Assembly (NCBI RefSeq): GCF_000218685.1
Contig: NW_006763307.1
Coordinates: forward strand, 62,001 to 126,000
Origin: Serpula lacrymans var. lacrymans S7.9
Taxonomy: Eukaryota; Basidiomycota; Agaricomycetes; Boletales; Serpulaceae
Reading direction: 5' to 3'
Length of the DNA stretch: 64,000 nucleotides
In this document: one piece after another, positions 48,253-60,224 of the stretch
How the letters are laid out: each line of letters opens with the position of its first letter
Numbering within the stretch: position 1 is the first letter of the stretch
Program-made: the position numbers and the translations under genes
Notes under the pieces: generated by a model
The model's database searches: none
Told to the model about the DNA's origin: nothing
The model's input: the letters and a program-made list of their open reading frames with translations, nothing else

Positions 48253-48494
48253 TTGTTTGAAGGTACAGATTTGCTGATGCGCCCAGTCACGCTCAGCTTG
48301 CGGTTTGAAGTATTTTTTGATCTCGACTTTGAGATCATCCCAGGTAGGCCACACACCCGTGGTGTAGCATTCCTTGTTTGAAGGTACAGATTTGCTGATG
48401 CGCCCAGTCACGCTCAGCTTGCGGTTTGAAGTATTTTTTGATCTCGACTTTGAGATCATCCCAGGTAGGCCACACACCCGTGGTGTAGCATTCC
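48253..48494. repeat. 121-bp tandem duplication in gag
   Basis: The block starting TTGTTTGAAGGTACAG occurs at 48253 and again at 48374, identical by eye over the unit. The period of 121 is not a multiple of three, so it destroys the gag frame. Confidence 0.9.
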
Positions 48495-49235
48495 TGGAGT
48501 CTTACTTGGGTGTATCGACCCGCCACAGGTCCTTTGAGCCTTGACAGCACCGCTGTCGCTATTTCAAAATCATCAGCAAACACGTCCCAGTTCACTTTGA
48601 TCCAAATTTGGAGCTTGACCCACCATTTGGCAAATCGAGCCCAGTCTCCTTCGAAAGCGCCAGGGTCAGCAATGATCTTGACCTTTTTGCTGAACTTTTG
48701 TTCAGATGTAGCCTCAGGGGGGTTTTCCTGAAGCTTAGCAAGTTGTGTGGTTAATTTCAAAATCTGTGCACGCATGTTGTGCAACAGAGTGTTGACATTG
48801 AGGTGTTGCAACAACATGTTGACTTGTTCTCTTTGTAAAGTAAAAAAAAGGTAACTGGGGGTCCCCGCTTGCTATCTGCGGATCTACCTCTTCCCAGCTG
48901 AGTATTGGATCTCAATCTCCGACTACCCACACTATAGTATTTGAAAATGTATATAAAGTTATACAGTGCACGACACACTTTTTCGGCGCCTCAAATGTCA
49001 GTGACGCGCATTCATTATTCCACGCTGAAAATACCATGTTTTTTTGCGAAAACTATTGCAATAGGACTGTATTAGATACTACTGTAAGGTATGCTGAACA
49101 AAATGCGATGAATTCAAACAAAGTAAAAATCACGACAAAAATTGAGACTGTGACAACTATTGGTACCGAAACGTCGCTTTCTGGTAGAGTATGCAGCATT
49201 ACATGCATGTAAGTATCGAGGAACGGGCGGGGACC

Positions 49236-52016
49236 TTATCGGCGGCTCATGAGAGCCTTAATCTCGGCAGGATGACCGACTCTACGGTGTGACTTGAACA
49301 CTTTGACTGCAAATGCAGTCTGATAAGCATCAAGTCCTTTCCTGAATGTTGCTCATGATTAAACCAAGGATGTATATGTAAAATAGAAGTGAAGAAACTC
49401 ACGAGTATGAGTCCATGTAGCGCCATGTCTTACAGAAAAAGCGTCGGATCGTGATTGTGTCACACATGTTGAGACACTGTGGCACGAGGACTTTGGCAGT
49501 CGAGAACTTGCCATCTGATACTTTGCGATAGCCTGGTACAAATAGAATAAGAATGATTTGAATTAAACAAGAGTGAAAAGACTCACGGTACTTCATAAAT
49601 CCCCATAGCATTTCGATAGGGTTAAGTTCGCAATGGAACTTGGGCAGATACATGCAAATGTGACCGCGCCCCTCGATGTATTTTTGTAGCATCGGTTTTT
49701 CGTTTGCAAAGTCGTCCTGCAACGAGAGAACACGATACATACAGCACCAATCACTCACTGGTTGAATATCGGGCTGATCAGCCTGCGCGACATCATCTTC
49801 CGGCACTGCATCCTCTTGGCCCATAGCCTCTGCCTCTGCAACACGTCTTGCGGCGTCTTTCTTCACCTCCGACATTTTGCACTCCTTGCACTTCCCCACT
49901 GGTTTCCCGGCCTTTGACCTCTTCATCAGCTCATCCCAGACCGACTCGTGCTCTTGAAGAACCACTTGCATGCCTTTAGGTTTGTTTCGAAGCTCCTCGT
50001 TGGGGTGATCAGCAGGGAAAACCATAGACTGGGGTCTTCCGCGGGTGTCATCTTTGCCAGGGAGTGGGGGAGGGTTGTTGAGAGGGATGATTGTGGTGCG
50101 TAGTGAACGTTGTTTGCCGCCGGTATTGATATTCATGTTGTTGACGTTCAACGCGTCATGTGCGAGTCCCTCGTGTGCCGATGAGCAATTGAAGACCCAG
50201 ATGCCTACTTTGTTGGGATGGAGGTATTCGAAAATGTCGATTGCGTGGACTGTTTGATCCATCAACTGTTGGAGATCCCACCACGTGTCATGGTTTTTTC
50301 CAGGGTAGATTATCTTGCACGAATCCGTCACCTTTAGACGCTGATCTTCGAGCAACTTCAGCTGCTCTGTGATTTGCTCGTCGGATAACTTTAGTTGGCC
50401 AACTGTTTCGCAGATATAACCACAGATGTGGACTCCCCGCCCGTTCCCTTTCCTCCTGAGAGGCTGTTCACCTTCTTTCAACCAGCACCGATGAGCTGAC
50501 TCATTTGTGCCGACAATGGATTCATCCAACATCACAACAACATGCTCCTTTTTGCCTGGACCAAGTTCTGGTGGAATTGGCTCAAGCGTGTCATCGTCAT
50601 ATTTGCACATCAACCTTTGAGACCAATAATTGTAAGTTTGTCTTCCTTTGAGATTGCAGAATATGCTCGTACCGCTCTAACCGTTTCATCTCCTCCAAAT
50701 ACTTGGTCCGTGCTTCGACAACATCAGGCCTTTCATGGCCATCATAATAAAGACCTTTCTTGACATCTCGGCACTGATATCCCAGCTTTCCCAGCCATCT
50801 GATGGCTATTCTTTCACAGATCGTGCTTTTCTTCCCTGTCAGGTCCAATGTGGGAATTATGACGTTGTTGACATGGCGGCAAAGCTCAAAGGGTGTGATG
50901 GTACCGATAGCCTGGGCCGCGAGGTAGGAACGAACTACCTGCAGGACATTTTCATCATCCAGTAGCATGTATTGGCCATTCTGGGCACTCCGAAGTGACA
51001 GCGGCAATCGCTGGTGCCTGAGGAGGTATCTTGCATTTTCGCGAATTTGGCGGGCAAAGTAGGGGCCCTTCCCCATGCGATATGCAATGGCCAAGCTCGC
51101 ATTGAGTGCTGGGCGCTGGCATTTTGGGTGGCCAGCATACCGCTCGTGAAGCTTCGCGTACTCGGTGACAGCAGTAAGTTGAGTCATCATTTTGACTTTT
51201 TTACTTGTTTTGAGCCGCTTTACTTCCTTGAGACAGGTCTTGACAATCTCGAATATGTTTTTTTGGGACAGAGCACTGTCATCATCATCGAGGACAAGCC
51301 ACTCGCGAGCTGCTTCGACTTCTGCTGTATGCATGGCTTCATCATTGGCAAGATCTTCATCTTCTCCAGCTACTGCTTCTGCGAGATCCTTTTGGGTATT
51401 CTGTTCCGATGCATTGGTAAGTCACTTATAATCACTGGACCATGGTTACTGATCACACCTGAAGCTCCTGTTCATCGAGTTCATCATCCTCGATAGGGCC
51501 AGATTCAGTGCAGGAGATGCAAAACTCCATCAGATCCATGTCAGTTATGGCTTCCTCAATGTCATACCAACCCTCAACATCAACATCTTCTGTCTCGGGA
51601 TTGTAAACGGTGTCCTTGCGCATTAGAGTGGTGTCGCGTGAGAAGCCAAATCTCTCGAGCTTCGCACAGTCTTCAACTGCCTTTTTCCAGTGTGCTTTAT
51701 GGCGGTAAAAGGTTGCTCAAGAATCTTTTGTGTACACCACGGGCTGCTTGCACTGTCAAATTTTCAATCAAAACTTTTTATGGTGAATTACCATGTTGCT
51801 CACCTTCATTGGGTTCTGTTGCACAGAAAACTTTTTCGCATACAACTGCCTTGCAACTGTGAGAGAACCAGTCGATGACACACTGGCATCACTGTCACTG
51901 CCAGAATCTTCGTAGTCTGATTCGCCGTCACACTGGGTTGGCCCAGATATGAACTTGCCCTGGGCTGAGGTTCTCTGCAGTTTGGCCCGTGCGGCCTTCT
52001 TTCCAGTACGTCCCAT
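49236..52016 (-). pseudogene. IS630/Tc1-like DDE transposase (probably inactive)
   Basis: Starts MGRTGKKAARAKLQRTSAQG at 52016 and continues through several short exons (SGPIEDDELDEQELQ, KDLAEAVAGEDEDLANDE) into a helix-turn-helix region and the DDE domain. Catalytic landmarks: VVVMLDESIVG for the first Asp and LPKFHCELNPIEMLWGFMKY for the acidic third residue. At the second position the frame reads VFNCSSAHEG, with Asn where this fold needs Asp (50190-50188). The last exons after GTGAGT donors read KVSDGKFSTAKVLVPQC and GHPAEIKALMSRR, ending at 49236. The join near 50600 between the two halves lacks a clear donor. Confidence 0.75.
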
Positions 52017-52269
52017 CGTAAATTCGAGTTTGTCAAGTGCGTCAACAGGTTTTGAGTATGTCGGAGATTTTAAAAAATAGTTACAATGCATTGCAGTACT
52101 GAAATAGCAACCACGAGTTATAATTAGTTGTCAGAATAGAGTCGTCAGTTGCAATCTAATCACAGTGATTGCGCTTAATAATGCAACCTTATTGAGATGT
52201 GATTACTAATCCTCTGCAAGGCTATACCCTTTGATGCTGCAAGACGCAAAAACTAATTACAACAATTCC

Positions 52270-52372
52270 TTTACATGCCCAGGGTTCGAACTGGAAAGCC
52301 GCTGAACCCAGTTGCAACTGCTATTGCAACCGAGAGTTTTTTTTGATACTTACAGCTACACCACAGAGCCGT
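52270..52372 (-). other. tRNA-like pol III promoter boxes (SINE-like, weak)
   Basis: On the - strand, GGTGTAGCTGTAAGTATC resembles a tRNA D-arm/A box (about 52364-52347) and AGTTCGAACCC (52292-52282) resembles a B box. The acceptor stem does not pair, and the T-arm is one base short, so it is not a functional tRNA. It could be a degraded tRNA-derived element between two genes of the 10.9-kb transposon. Confidence 0.3.
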
Positions 52373-52502
52373 TGTATACTATGCCGCCTGTACTAATTAC
52401 ATGATGATGAATTCTTCTGTGCACACAGAAAATAATAAGTCACTTTGAGACGGTAAAAAACGACAGACATAACAAAACTAATTCACAAGTTAACGAGATT
52501 GG

Positions 52503-54210
52503 TTAAAGACCTGCACGACGAGAACGCCTAGTACTAGTTTCACTGACAGTATTTGTCTGAGAATGGTTTGACTTTCCTTTATCCTTTCTCTTCTTTGACT
52601 TTGATGTTTCACCGGTCCTCTCTTCTACCAACCCTTCTGTCAATCCCGACTCGATCCCACCCTCTGCCAGTGAAACGACGGCTGCATCTGGATTTAAGGG
52701 CGTGGTGCTATTGATTGCGTGGGAACCCAAAGTTGACAGAGCGACATTGGAAACCGGTGCATGGTTGACTGCAAGCTGAGCTGGATTTAATAACTCATTA
52801 TTGCCGCCAATTTCAGAATCGTCATCACTTTGAACATCTAATGCTGCCAGTGCCAGCTCAATTTGGTCTGTGTAGTCCTCATGCACTTTTGGAACTACAG
52901 CCAGTACCTTGCTCAAGGAGAAAATGTAAGCATTGAACATCCGGTACGTTTCCTTAATACGTCTAGTGCCACCTTTCTTCACAAGGATTTGTTTGTAGGC
53001 ACGAAACATATCAAAATACTGTATGTGGGATATTGCGCCTTTCCCATCATGTGGGAATTCGTCGTCAGGTGAAGCCAAAACACGGCCTGTAGCACAGAAT
53101 GAAAATGTCAAGAAATGGTCTGACTAGATAGTAAAAAGGTACATACAGCAACAGCACCCCATGCCAGAGAACCTGGTGTATTGCAGGTAACATGCCATGC
53201 ATTTGCATTACTCTTACCACCACCTTGACCACCCGAGAGAGAGTTAGGTCCACGGAAAGCGACTTTGAGTATCTGGAAAGACGTGAGCGTGTGGTATTGA
53301 AGTTACTGTTATTTCATACTTTTGCAATGATTGGGTTTCCGAAGATATATTTCATATCAACCTTGAAGTTTGGGAAGAGTACCGGTGGGAACATAGGATA
53401 TTTGGCATCCTTCCTGTTATCGTCTACACCCAGCAATGCTCTCAGTTCCGGCACTGTTGACCTGTCGAAAGTCGTTTCGAAAACATGCTCTGGTAGATCG
53501 TAGATGATGCCTGCTTTCGTTCTTATTTTGTGTAATATATCCGAGCGGCCATTACAAAGCTTCTTCGAGAACTGATAGATCATTTGATTAGAGACAAAAA
53601 CAGTCGTAGATTAATACCTGATGCATGGACGTACTATGTTTCCGAAGTGATGACTTTCTCTCATCAAGCAATGAAGATGCTCGGGAATGAACTCGTATAT
53701 CTCAATGATTTGTGCCTGTTCCTCCGCAAGTGGTGATGCATAGCGCTCCTCTGAATCTGGGCATGGGCCATCTGGCCGCTGCTTTCTGAAAAACGAGGTA
53801 TTCACGTGCATGTCAACCATGATCCCATACTTTTTGGCCTGCCTAGCTATTTCTACATCGTGAGTCGAGATCTCCTTTGGCACTGCGTTGGTTCGACGTT
53901 TTGGTTGATTTGACTTCATTATTGCATTGGCCCTCTTCAATTCCCTGTTTTCACTACGGAGTTCGGCCATCTGGAGTTGTATTGCTTTTACAGCCTGTCA
54001 CAGTCCATACAGTACAAGCTTGAAGGTCAGAATTTACTAGCTCTATAATTTCAGTATTTCACTCACCTCCTTGTACTCCGTAAGAGATGCATCATCCCTC
54101 AAAAATGGATTGGTGAGAGATGTTCTGTTCTCATTGCCACTATCAGACTCGTTTGACAACACTCGATCTGAATCTGTGTTTTCTGAATCAGATGAGGAGC
54201 CTCGAGCCAT
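52503..54210 (-). CDS. TE-associated protein of unknown function (DUF6698-like)
   Basis: Starts MARGSSSDSENTDSDRVLSN at 54210. Exon 2 has a Leu/Glu/Lys coiled coil (LRSENRELKRANAIMKSNQ). Later exons read KLCNGRSDILHKIRTKAG, YIFGNPIIAKVLKVAFRGP, VLASPDDEFPHDGKGAISHI and a Ser/Asp-rich, Lys-rich tail ending at 52503. The IFGNP...AFRGPNSL and SPDxEF blocks resemble the DUF6698 family common beside Agaricomycete transposases; I assign this with moderate confidence. Its role in the element is unknown. Confidence 0.5.
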
Positions 54211-54402
54211 GTCGTAGATCCTGGACAAGGTGGTGGGGGATAGAAAGCAAAATTTTACTGACACGTTGTTTATGCACCGTGCAATGACTCGGACAATATG
54301 GTTCTGCTTTTACGTGAAGATATTACTAGATAAAGTGTTAGCATCCAGGGACGAAGCGAACTGGGGCTGCCTCACCCCATAGTAGGAGATAAAGCGCAAT
54401 CT

Positions 54403-55527
54403 GAGATAACGATCTTCTCCCAAATGCAACAAGTTCTTCATATGCAGAGTGTCAACACGATTTTCAGAATAGTCTTGGACCATTTGATTCGAGATCAAGA
54501 GAGGCTTGTGTGTATCGGGCGTCCTAAGACGGTAAAGCGTGAAACAACCGGGAAGACAAGTGACGGAACCGAAAAGACTCTCGAACACTTTCGCCATATG
54601 ATGAGAAATGAAGTATTCATACACCTACGAAGTGCATCAGAAAATTAAGTTATAGGAGAGAATATAATAAAAAAGACTAACCTGCATCATAGTGATGATA
54701 GACTGCTTGGCGTTAGTAAGCTCCGTCTCTCCACAAACACCGAGAACCTTCTTGTCGTGAATCATCCTGCAAAACTTTGTGAACTTGGGTATATCGCATA
54801 TTCAGCACTGATACTTACGCAGAAATCAAACGGTTGACGGAAAGAGGTTCCACTGTATCGGCATCAACAGTGAAAATATACTTGTAGAAAGTAGGGTTCA
54901 CTCCAATGACATTTTTGATCTGGTGGTACATCTCCAGTTCCATCGGGTTCGTATAACAAGGAACCTGACAGATAACAGACTTGTTGTGGTCTTCAGGTGC
55001 ACGAGGAGAACCAAAATTGAGAGATGCTATGAATTTGAATGCAATTATGGCGACCATGACAGCGGAAAGGGAGATGAGGAGGTACAATGAGAATTGACAT
55101 TGAGGGGATTCACGGTGGTCCACCATGCCCATCAAAAACAAGTTGCGCAAACAGACTTTGACATTCTAAAATGGCGCTATCGATGTTGAGGTTATCCAGT
55201 TGCTCAGGTGCTTGTTCGCCATTAGGAGGGTGTATTGCGGGACCGTTATTGGTGTACGAAGTCAAGTCGTAGATGAGGTTGTTGTAAATACCTATCGACT
55301 TGCCCGAGCTTGCGAAGTTACCGATTTCCTGGGGAGTGTAGCCAATATATCCGACTCAGTTTTTCCAACGCATCATCGTCATACTTTCAAAGTACCAGTC
55401 AGGGTGGGAATCATTAGTCCAGGCACGGAAATCATGATATTGAGAGTTGGGGCCGGTGTCGTTGCTGGAATCAAGGGCGACCCATGGACTAACAGTACCA
55501 CTAACGCTGTTACACAATGCGCTGACC
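54403..55527 (-). pseudogene. Captured chitin synthase fragment (class V type), introns retained
   Basis: The - strand encodes, in order, VGYIGYTPQEIGNFASSGKS and LIYDLTSYTNNGPAIHPP (cytochrome b5-like region), NIDSAILECQSLFAQL, a membrane stretch (FSLYLLISLSAVMVAIIAFK), NFGSPRAPEDHNKSVICQVP, then, after an internal gap of roughly 110 residues relative to the family, LELEMYHQIKNVIG-type, VCGETELTNAKQSIITMMQ and [20 protein letters not shown]. Two introns with GT-AG ends are still present (near 54826-54766 and 54682-54625). Stops occur (for example after MRWKN near 55352). The catalytic core is missing, so it is a non-functional DNA-level capture. Confidence 0.85.
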
Positions 55528-55755
55528 TAATAGACTATTAGTTATACAAAATCACGAGACGCCTACAACAATACTCACTTGAACGGGGAAGATATTATTG
55601 GCTGCGACTGCAAGACCGATTTCTCAGGTACGACATCAGCATCTGAATCAGCATCAAGAAGGTCGGATTTGTGGAAGTCCACATACATATAATAATATTA
55701 TACTGTAAATATCATAAGGGCTGTCGTCAAATAATCACAGTCATTGCTTAGTCTA

Positions 55756-58700
55756 TTATGAATGAAGTGATCCATTCCAGATCTTTTTTATCCGTAAGAA
55801 CCAGTCAGTGTCAATAGTATCTATGACAAAGAAATCTCCAGGATTATCGTAGTCTTGTGCCAATGCTGCACCACGGATGATAGACCGAACAGGAACGATT
55901 TCAGTTGCAGAGCGCAGCTTTGAACGAAGCCTCCAAAGCTGTAAATCTTTATCTTTGCGTCTGCGCTGGCCTGTTGGAGCATCATAAGGCTGAACCAGCG
56001 CCAATAAATAGGTGGCATTGTCAACGCTGCATGTGAAGACGAACACTAGGCGAGCAAAAATCGCCCCATTTGTCGTTTGGAGCAGGACACAGTCATAATG
56101 TGGGTGGTTGTAGAACTTCGGACTGCATTGCAAATAGTCCGTATATTGCCGCCAGTCGACAAAAGATTCGTAGTTAACTTTCAGAAACCGATACTCGGTG
56201 ATCTGTCAAGGTAAAGTGTAAACCAAATCTAAAGCCTGAGTAGTAGCAGTTGCGAACCTTGTCTGCCGTGCTAAGTTTGATATGTCTGCCCCCAGGCAGT
56301 GGAACATTGATAGATGGGAGGAAATTATTCAAAAAATTAGCAAGCTTTATGCGAAATCCATTAAATGCAACATCATCTTTCTGCAGCTGCTCCAGGGCCT
56401 GAAATGTCACTGAAGGGCGTATTGAGCCCAGCAAAACATGACCAGTTCCGTCGTTAACGGGACCACTAGCATTTGTAATATCATCCACATCGTTGACATC
56501 TTGTATTGTTGGGTCAGGTCTTAGGCTATCGTCAAATGCTGTGATGTTCTGGCGAATATATTTTGACACGTAGCACCAGTGATCTGCACGGAGAATCTTA
56601 TAACAATATCCAAACAAGATTAGGTACTTGTCGTCCTGGCATGTGCATGCCAGTGCGTAAATTGCAGTACTCACCTGCTCGGCAACATCTTTGAAATTTG
56701 TTCGCAGCTGATATGAATCTTTGAGAGGCCCATGTAGCTGTTCATTCGGCTTAGTATTATAATTTCGGGTAACACCTTTGGCTTCAATGTCATCGAAAAC
56801 ATGGATGTTAGTGTGTTTTTTTGGGAAGTTCCAGTCCTTGTCCTTCTCGCGGGTTCCTTCAATAGCCTTGATATATTCCTAAATATCAAAGAATGAGTTA
56901 CAATTGACTTGATAAGATAATATAGCTCAGAAATTACAACGTACATCCATTGTCTGAGAAAAGATTTTCAGGGCATCCCTGCCTGCTGCAATAGTCTCCG
57001 TTGTATGAACTTCCAAGGCTGTGTACATATCAACATTAAGGTAATGGTGAATGCATCGTAGGAGAGTATATGCCAATTTATTAGAGCCTGCATCAAAAAT
57101 GTTATGAGCGCAAAACAGAACCATCTAAGGCAAAAGAGCCTCAGCCCGGAAAAAAAAACATGAAAATTGGGAGATAGTGCCACACCTTAGAAATATCTTC
57201 ATGCTTCGTAGCATCTGCAAATTCTAAACTGACAACATTATCAAAATGGTTCAAGTTACGCCATCGGGGCATTTTCTTAAACCTAGCTTTCACTGAGTAA
57301 CATATCAACATTAATCCAATACCCGGTACATACTGATCATCAAGTTGTATTGCAGCTGGCCGGCCAAGCTGATATATCCAGAATATGAGCTCCTTCCAAA
57401 GATGATGACCCCATAAACCAGTATGATGGGCATGTAATCGGTCCCAAGATAAGGCACAATGGACATCAGAGTACCCAAGCTTCCAGAATACATTCTTCCA
57501 AATTATGAGTAAAATAGTATCAGTCTGACCAGTTAAAAACTCACATTAACAGGCCGAAGCCCCTGGCTTTTCAAAATCTCTTCTTTTTCTGCTTCCGTTG
57601 GCTGAAAATTTGCATTTCTTACTGTAGCCTCAGATTTGACACTGGTCCGAATATCATACTTTTGACTGTGGTCAGATAGTTTTGTTTTCGGAACCAGACA
57701 AACTGGGCATGGAAATTTGGACTTTCCCCCTCGTGTTGAGGCCATTGCGCACCTGAAATTGTATAAATATAAATTAAATGCATATTAAATAATTGTCATA
57801 CAACTGACTGTTCCTCGTAATCAGCTGACAAAATCAACATAATAGGGAAAAGATGTCGCTGAATATGATCAATAATGTCCTCGTGCCAGTATCCTGTCTT
57901 TGAGAGAGGTTCAATAGACTCGAGAATCTTCAAAAATGCCTCATGCCAGACAATGTTCTTGAAGTTGGCAAATGTTGTTTTGCCTTTATGAGCCTCATCT
58001 TCTGGCACCTACCAATATCATCAGTAATCATTTGGCTGATCTTGAATATCAGCCATTATCTACCACAGGAAGCCACCCGACAACTCGACCACCTCCCACA
58101 CCTCTACTATTGCGGATATCAACTGGCAGGTTTGCACAACGTGCAACAACCGGATAACCTTTTGTAGAACCAAACGAAGACAACTTTGTCTTGTCCGCAT
58201 ACAAAATGAAACAAAATGGCTTTGCACCTTCAGGGAGCTTCGACTAAAATAATAAATAATAAATATATGCATTTTAATACTACCTACCACATGTAAATAT
58301 GTAACATACCTGAATATCCCAAAAATCCTTTGCCGTCCATGGCTCATCAAAAAATGTNNNNNNNNNNNNNNNNNNNNNNNNNNNNNNNNNNNNNNNNNNN
58401 NNNNNNNNNNNNNNNNNNNNNNNNNNNNNNNNNNNNNNNNNNNNNNNNNNNNNNNNNCTTTCAGCATTGAAGACAAAATGTGGTGCCAGCTCCGGATCAT
58501 TTAATAGATCCAATGCCCAGTCCCACAGTGGGTGGAAATGGACATCAAATTGATGCTCTTCATTTCGGAAAGGAACTGAAATCGTTACTTTAGAAAACTA
58601 AATTAAATTCATGTTAGCGGGGTAACACCAAAACTACATAAAGGTGCAAACCGGTGTGAGATCATGGGCAGCAGCTTTCCATGCTTCACATAGCTCGGTG

Positions 58701-59457
58701 TGACTTTTCAATGTGAATGAATCTGGCTTCTTCCCACACCACTGAATCAGATTTATTAGTCTTGTTATCTGATCCTTGTTCAGCGCAGCCTCAAGGGCAA
58801 TCTCTGCAAATTCAAAGTCAGTACGTGACCGAAAAGGAGACCAAGGCTTTGAGTTAATGATGTGGTTCTTTCTAGATGATGCACGTGTGAACTCAGAAAA
58901 GTGCTTGATGCTTGCAGCTCGGCCACTGCTTGGATGGTATTCTACTTTTATATCATCCATTTCCAGCTGTCCTACTGCATCTGACTCGGTACCAACTTGT
59001 GAGGAGGATGCTGAAACATAATAATAATCAGAACAGTGATAAAATAAATAATCATATGTACATACCAAAAACATTTGAAGGCAAATCATTATTAGCAGTA
59101 GTGTGTTCATCCTCTTGGATCAGCCATGACGAAGGCCCAGCTTCAATACAGCCATATAATCAGTACTCAAGGAGTCCGAAAAATACAAATTATGTCAACC
59201 TTGATTATGAGTAGCCCATGCAAGCTCTTTTTCTTGATTAAACCACCGTGCATTAATCATCTTAATTAGTCAGTTATTATTCTCCAATATAGTGACTCAC
59301 TTTGTCTTTTCTCGCGATGGAGCTGTTTGCTCAATTCAAGGTCTTCCTTCATAGCGGCAACCTGGACCTGACAGGTCTTCATATGGGTCACCAGTCCTCG
59401 AGGCTTGAACAGATTATTGCAGGTTGGGCAGGTCTTCTTGTTGGTGTCTTTAGGCAT
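55756..59457 (-). pseudogene. Plavaka-like transposase (multi-exon, with assembly gap)
   Basis: Starts MPKDTNKKTCPTCNNLFKPR at 59457 with a C2H2-type finger (CPTCNNLFKPRGLVTHMKTC). Later exons read NSKPWSPFRSRTDFEFAEIA, WTAKDFWDIQSKLPEGAKPF, CPVCLVPKTKLSD, YDRLHAHHTGLWGHHLWKEL, RWRNLNHFDNVVSLEFADA, KKHTNIHVFDDIEAKGVTRN, NTKPNEQLHGPLKDSYQLRT and IDTIDTDWFLRIKKIW, ending at 55756. This order matches Plavaka transposases, a CACTA-related family of basidiomycetes. A 100-N gap (58358-58457) interrupts it, and a phase break near 58060 leaves its integrity unclear. Confidence 0.7.
58358..58457. other. Assembly gap (100 N)
   Basis: Exactly 100 undefined bases, the usual placeholder for a gap of unknown length. 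It falls inside the Plavaka-like transposase, so the true element may be longer than 10.9 kb. Confidence 0.98.
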
Positions 59458-60224
59458 AGTAAGTTGTGATACAGATGTTATTTGGAATGTACAGAGAGCT
59501 GGTAAAGGTCCTCGCAAGGCGTGGAAAGCATTGATGGTATCAACGATGCCTTGCGATGGCGCTTGCAATAGTGTTATGTAATCTTAGCTAATCTACACCG
59601 GTTGCATTCCTGTCATAACCGGTCTGCAATACCACTACAGCTACACCCGGCTGCAACCAAGAATACAAATCTCCGACATAGAGGGAGAGAGTGCGTGTCA
59701 ATTTTGGTACTTTTAGCTCCAAATTTTGCAACTGAAAATTGAGACTTTTTATGGAAAATTTAAAACATCAGATATTGCCTATTTTAACGCATAGATTACA
59801 TCCCCGTTGACAGAAATTGAATCGGCAAAAAATTTGGCCCGCTACAGAGGCGCAGTCAAAGTGTGTCGCGCACTGTAGTATTTATACCCTGGTCCAAACG
59901 GTTGTCAGGGGGGTGGTCTGCTTGTTAAGCTGTCAACCCTTCTCCAACTGGCGGAGGCAAGTGCCCAGCCTGGTCAGAGGTATTTGAAGAAGAAGTTTTG
60001 TATATAATATTAATCAACAATAGTTCCACACTATTGCTGAGCTAAAGTACTCCTCTTGACACTGGGGGCTGTGTATATGATAATTGTCTCTTCTCCCAGA
60101 GCACTACAGGGCCATCGCTAGGAGCACACCCTTCTGCTATATGGGATATTCCCAAACAATAACCCCTCAACCCTGGGGGCCGGGTTTGCACAAAGTGCGA
60201 GAGAGTAGTAAGAGCGAGTCCTAA

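Larger units (their letters stand above)
46628..48817 (-). pseudogene. Gypsy copy 2 gag and partial protease
   Basis: Gag starts at 48817 (MLLQHLNVNTLLHNM) and is similar to copy 1. It is broken by a 121-bp tandem duplication (48253-48494) that shifts the frame, by a solo LTR at 47510-47903, and by loss of all sequence after the protease DSGA region (LLDSGANSIFIDQVW) at about 46628. Confidence 0.8.
48964..59875. mobile_element. 10.9-kb TIR transposon with composite cargo (TA target duplication)
   Basis: The ends are inverted repeats: CAGTGCACGACACACTTT at 48964 and CAGTGCGCGACACACTTT (complement) ending at 59875, matching at 25 of the first 29 positions. TA flanks both sides (48962-48963 and 59876-59877), and removing the insert restores the leader seen in gypsy copy 1 (GTTATAGTAT). 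CAGTG ends plus TA are typical of the Tc1/mariner-IS630 superfamily. Inside, all on -, are an IS630-like transposase, an unknown TE-associated gene, a chitin-synthase fragment and a Plavaka-like transposase. The size is extreme for this superfamily. Confidence 0.85.

Noticed and set aside
54310..55541. Functional chitin synthase gene
   Set aside because: The catalytic core is missing, stops and unspliced introns are present, and it lies wholly within a transposon.
59632..59660. CACTA-type terminus (CACTACAGC) for the Plavaka element
   Set aside because: The orientation would place the element to the right, outside the transposase, and no matching TAGTG end was found.
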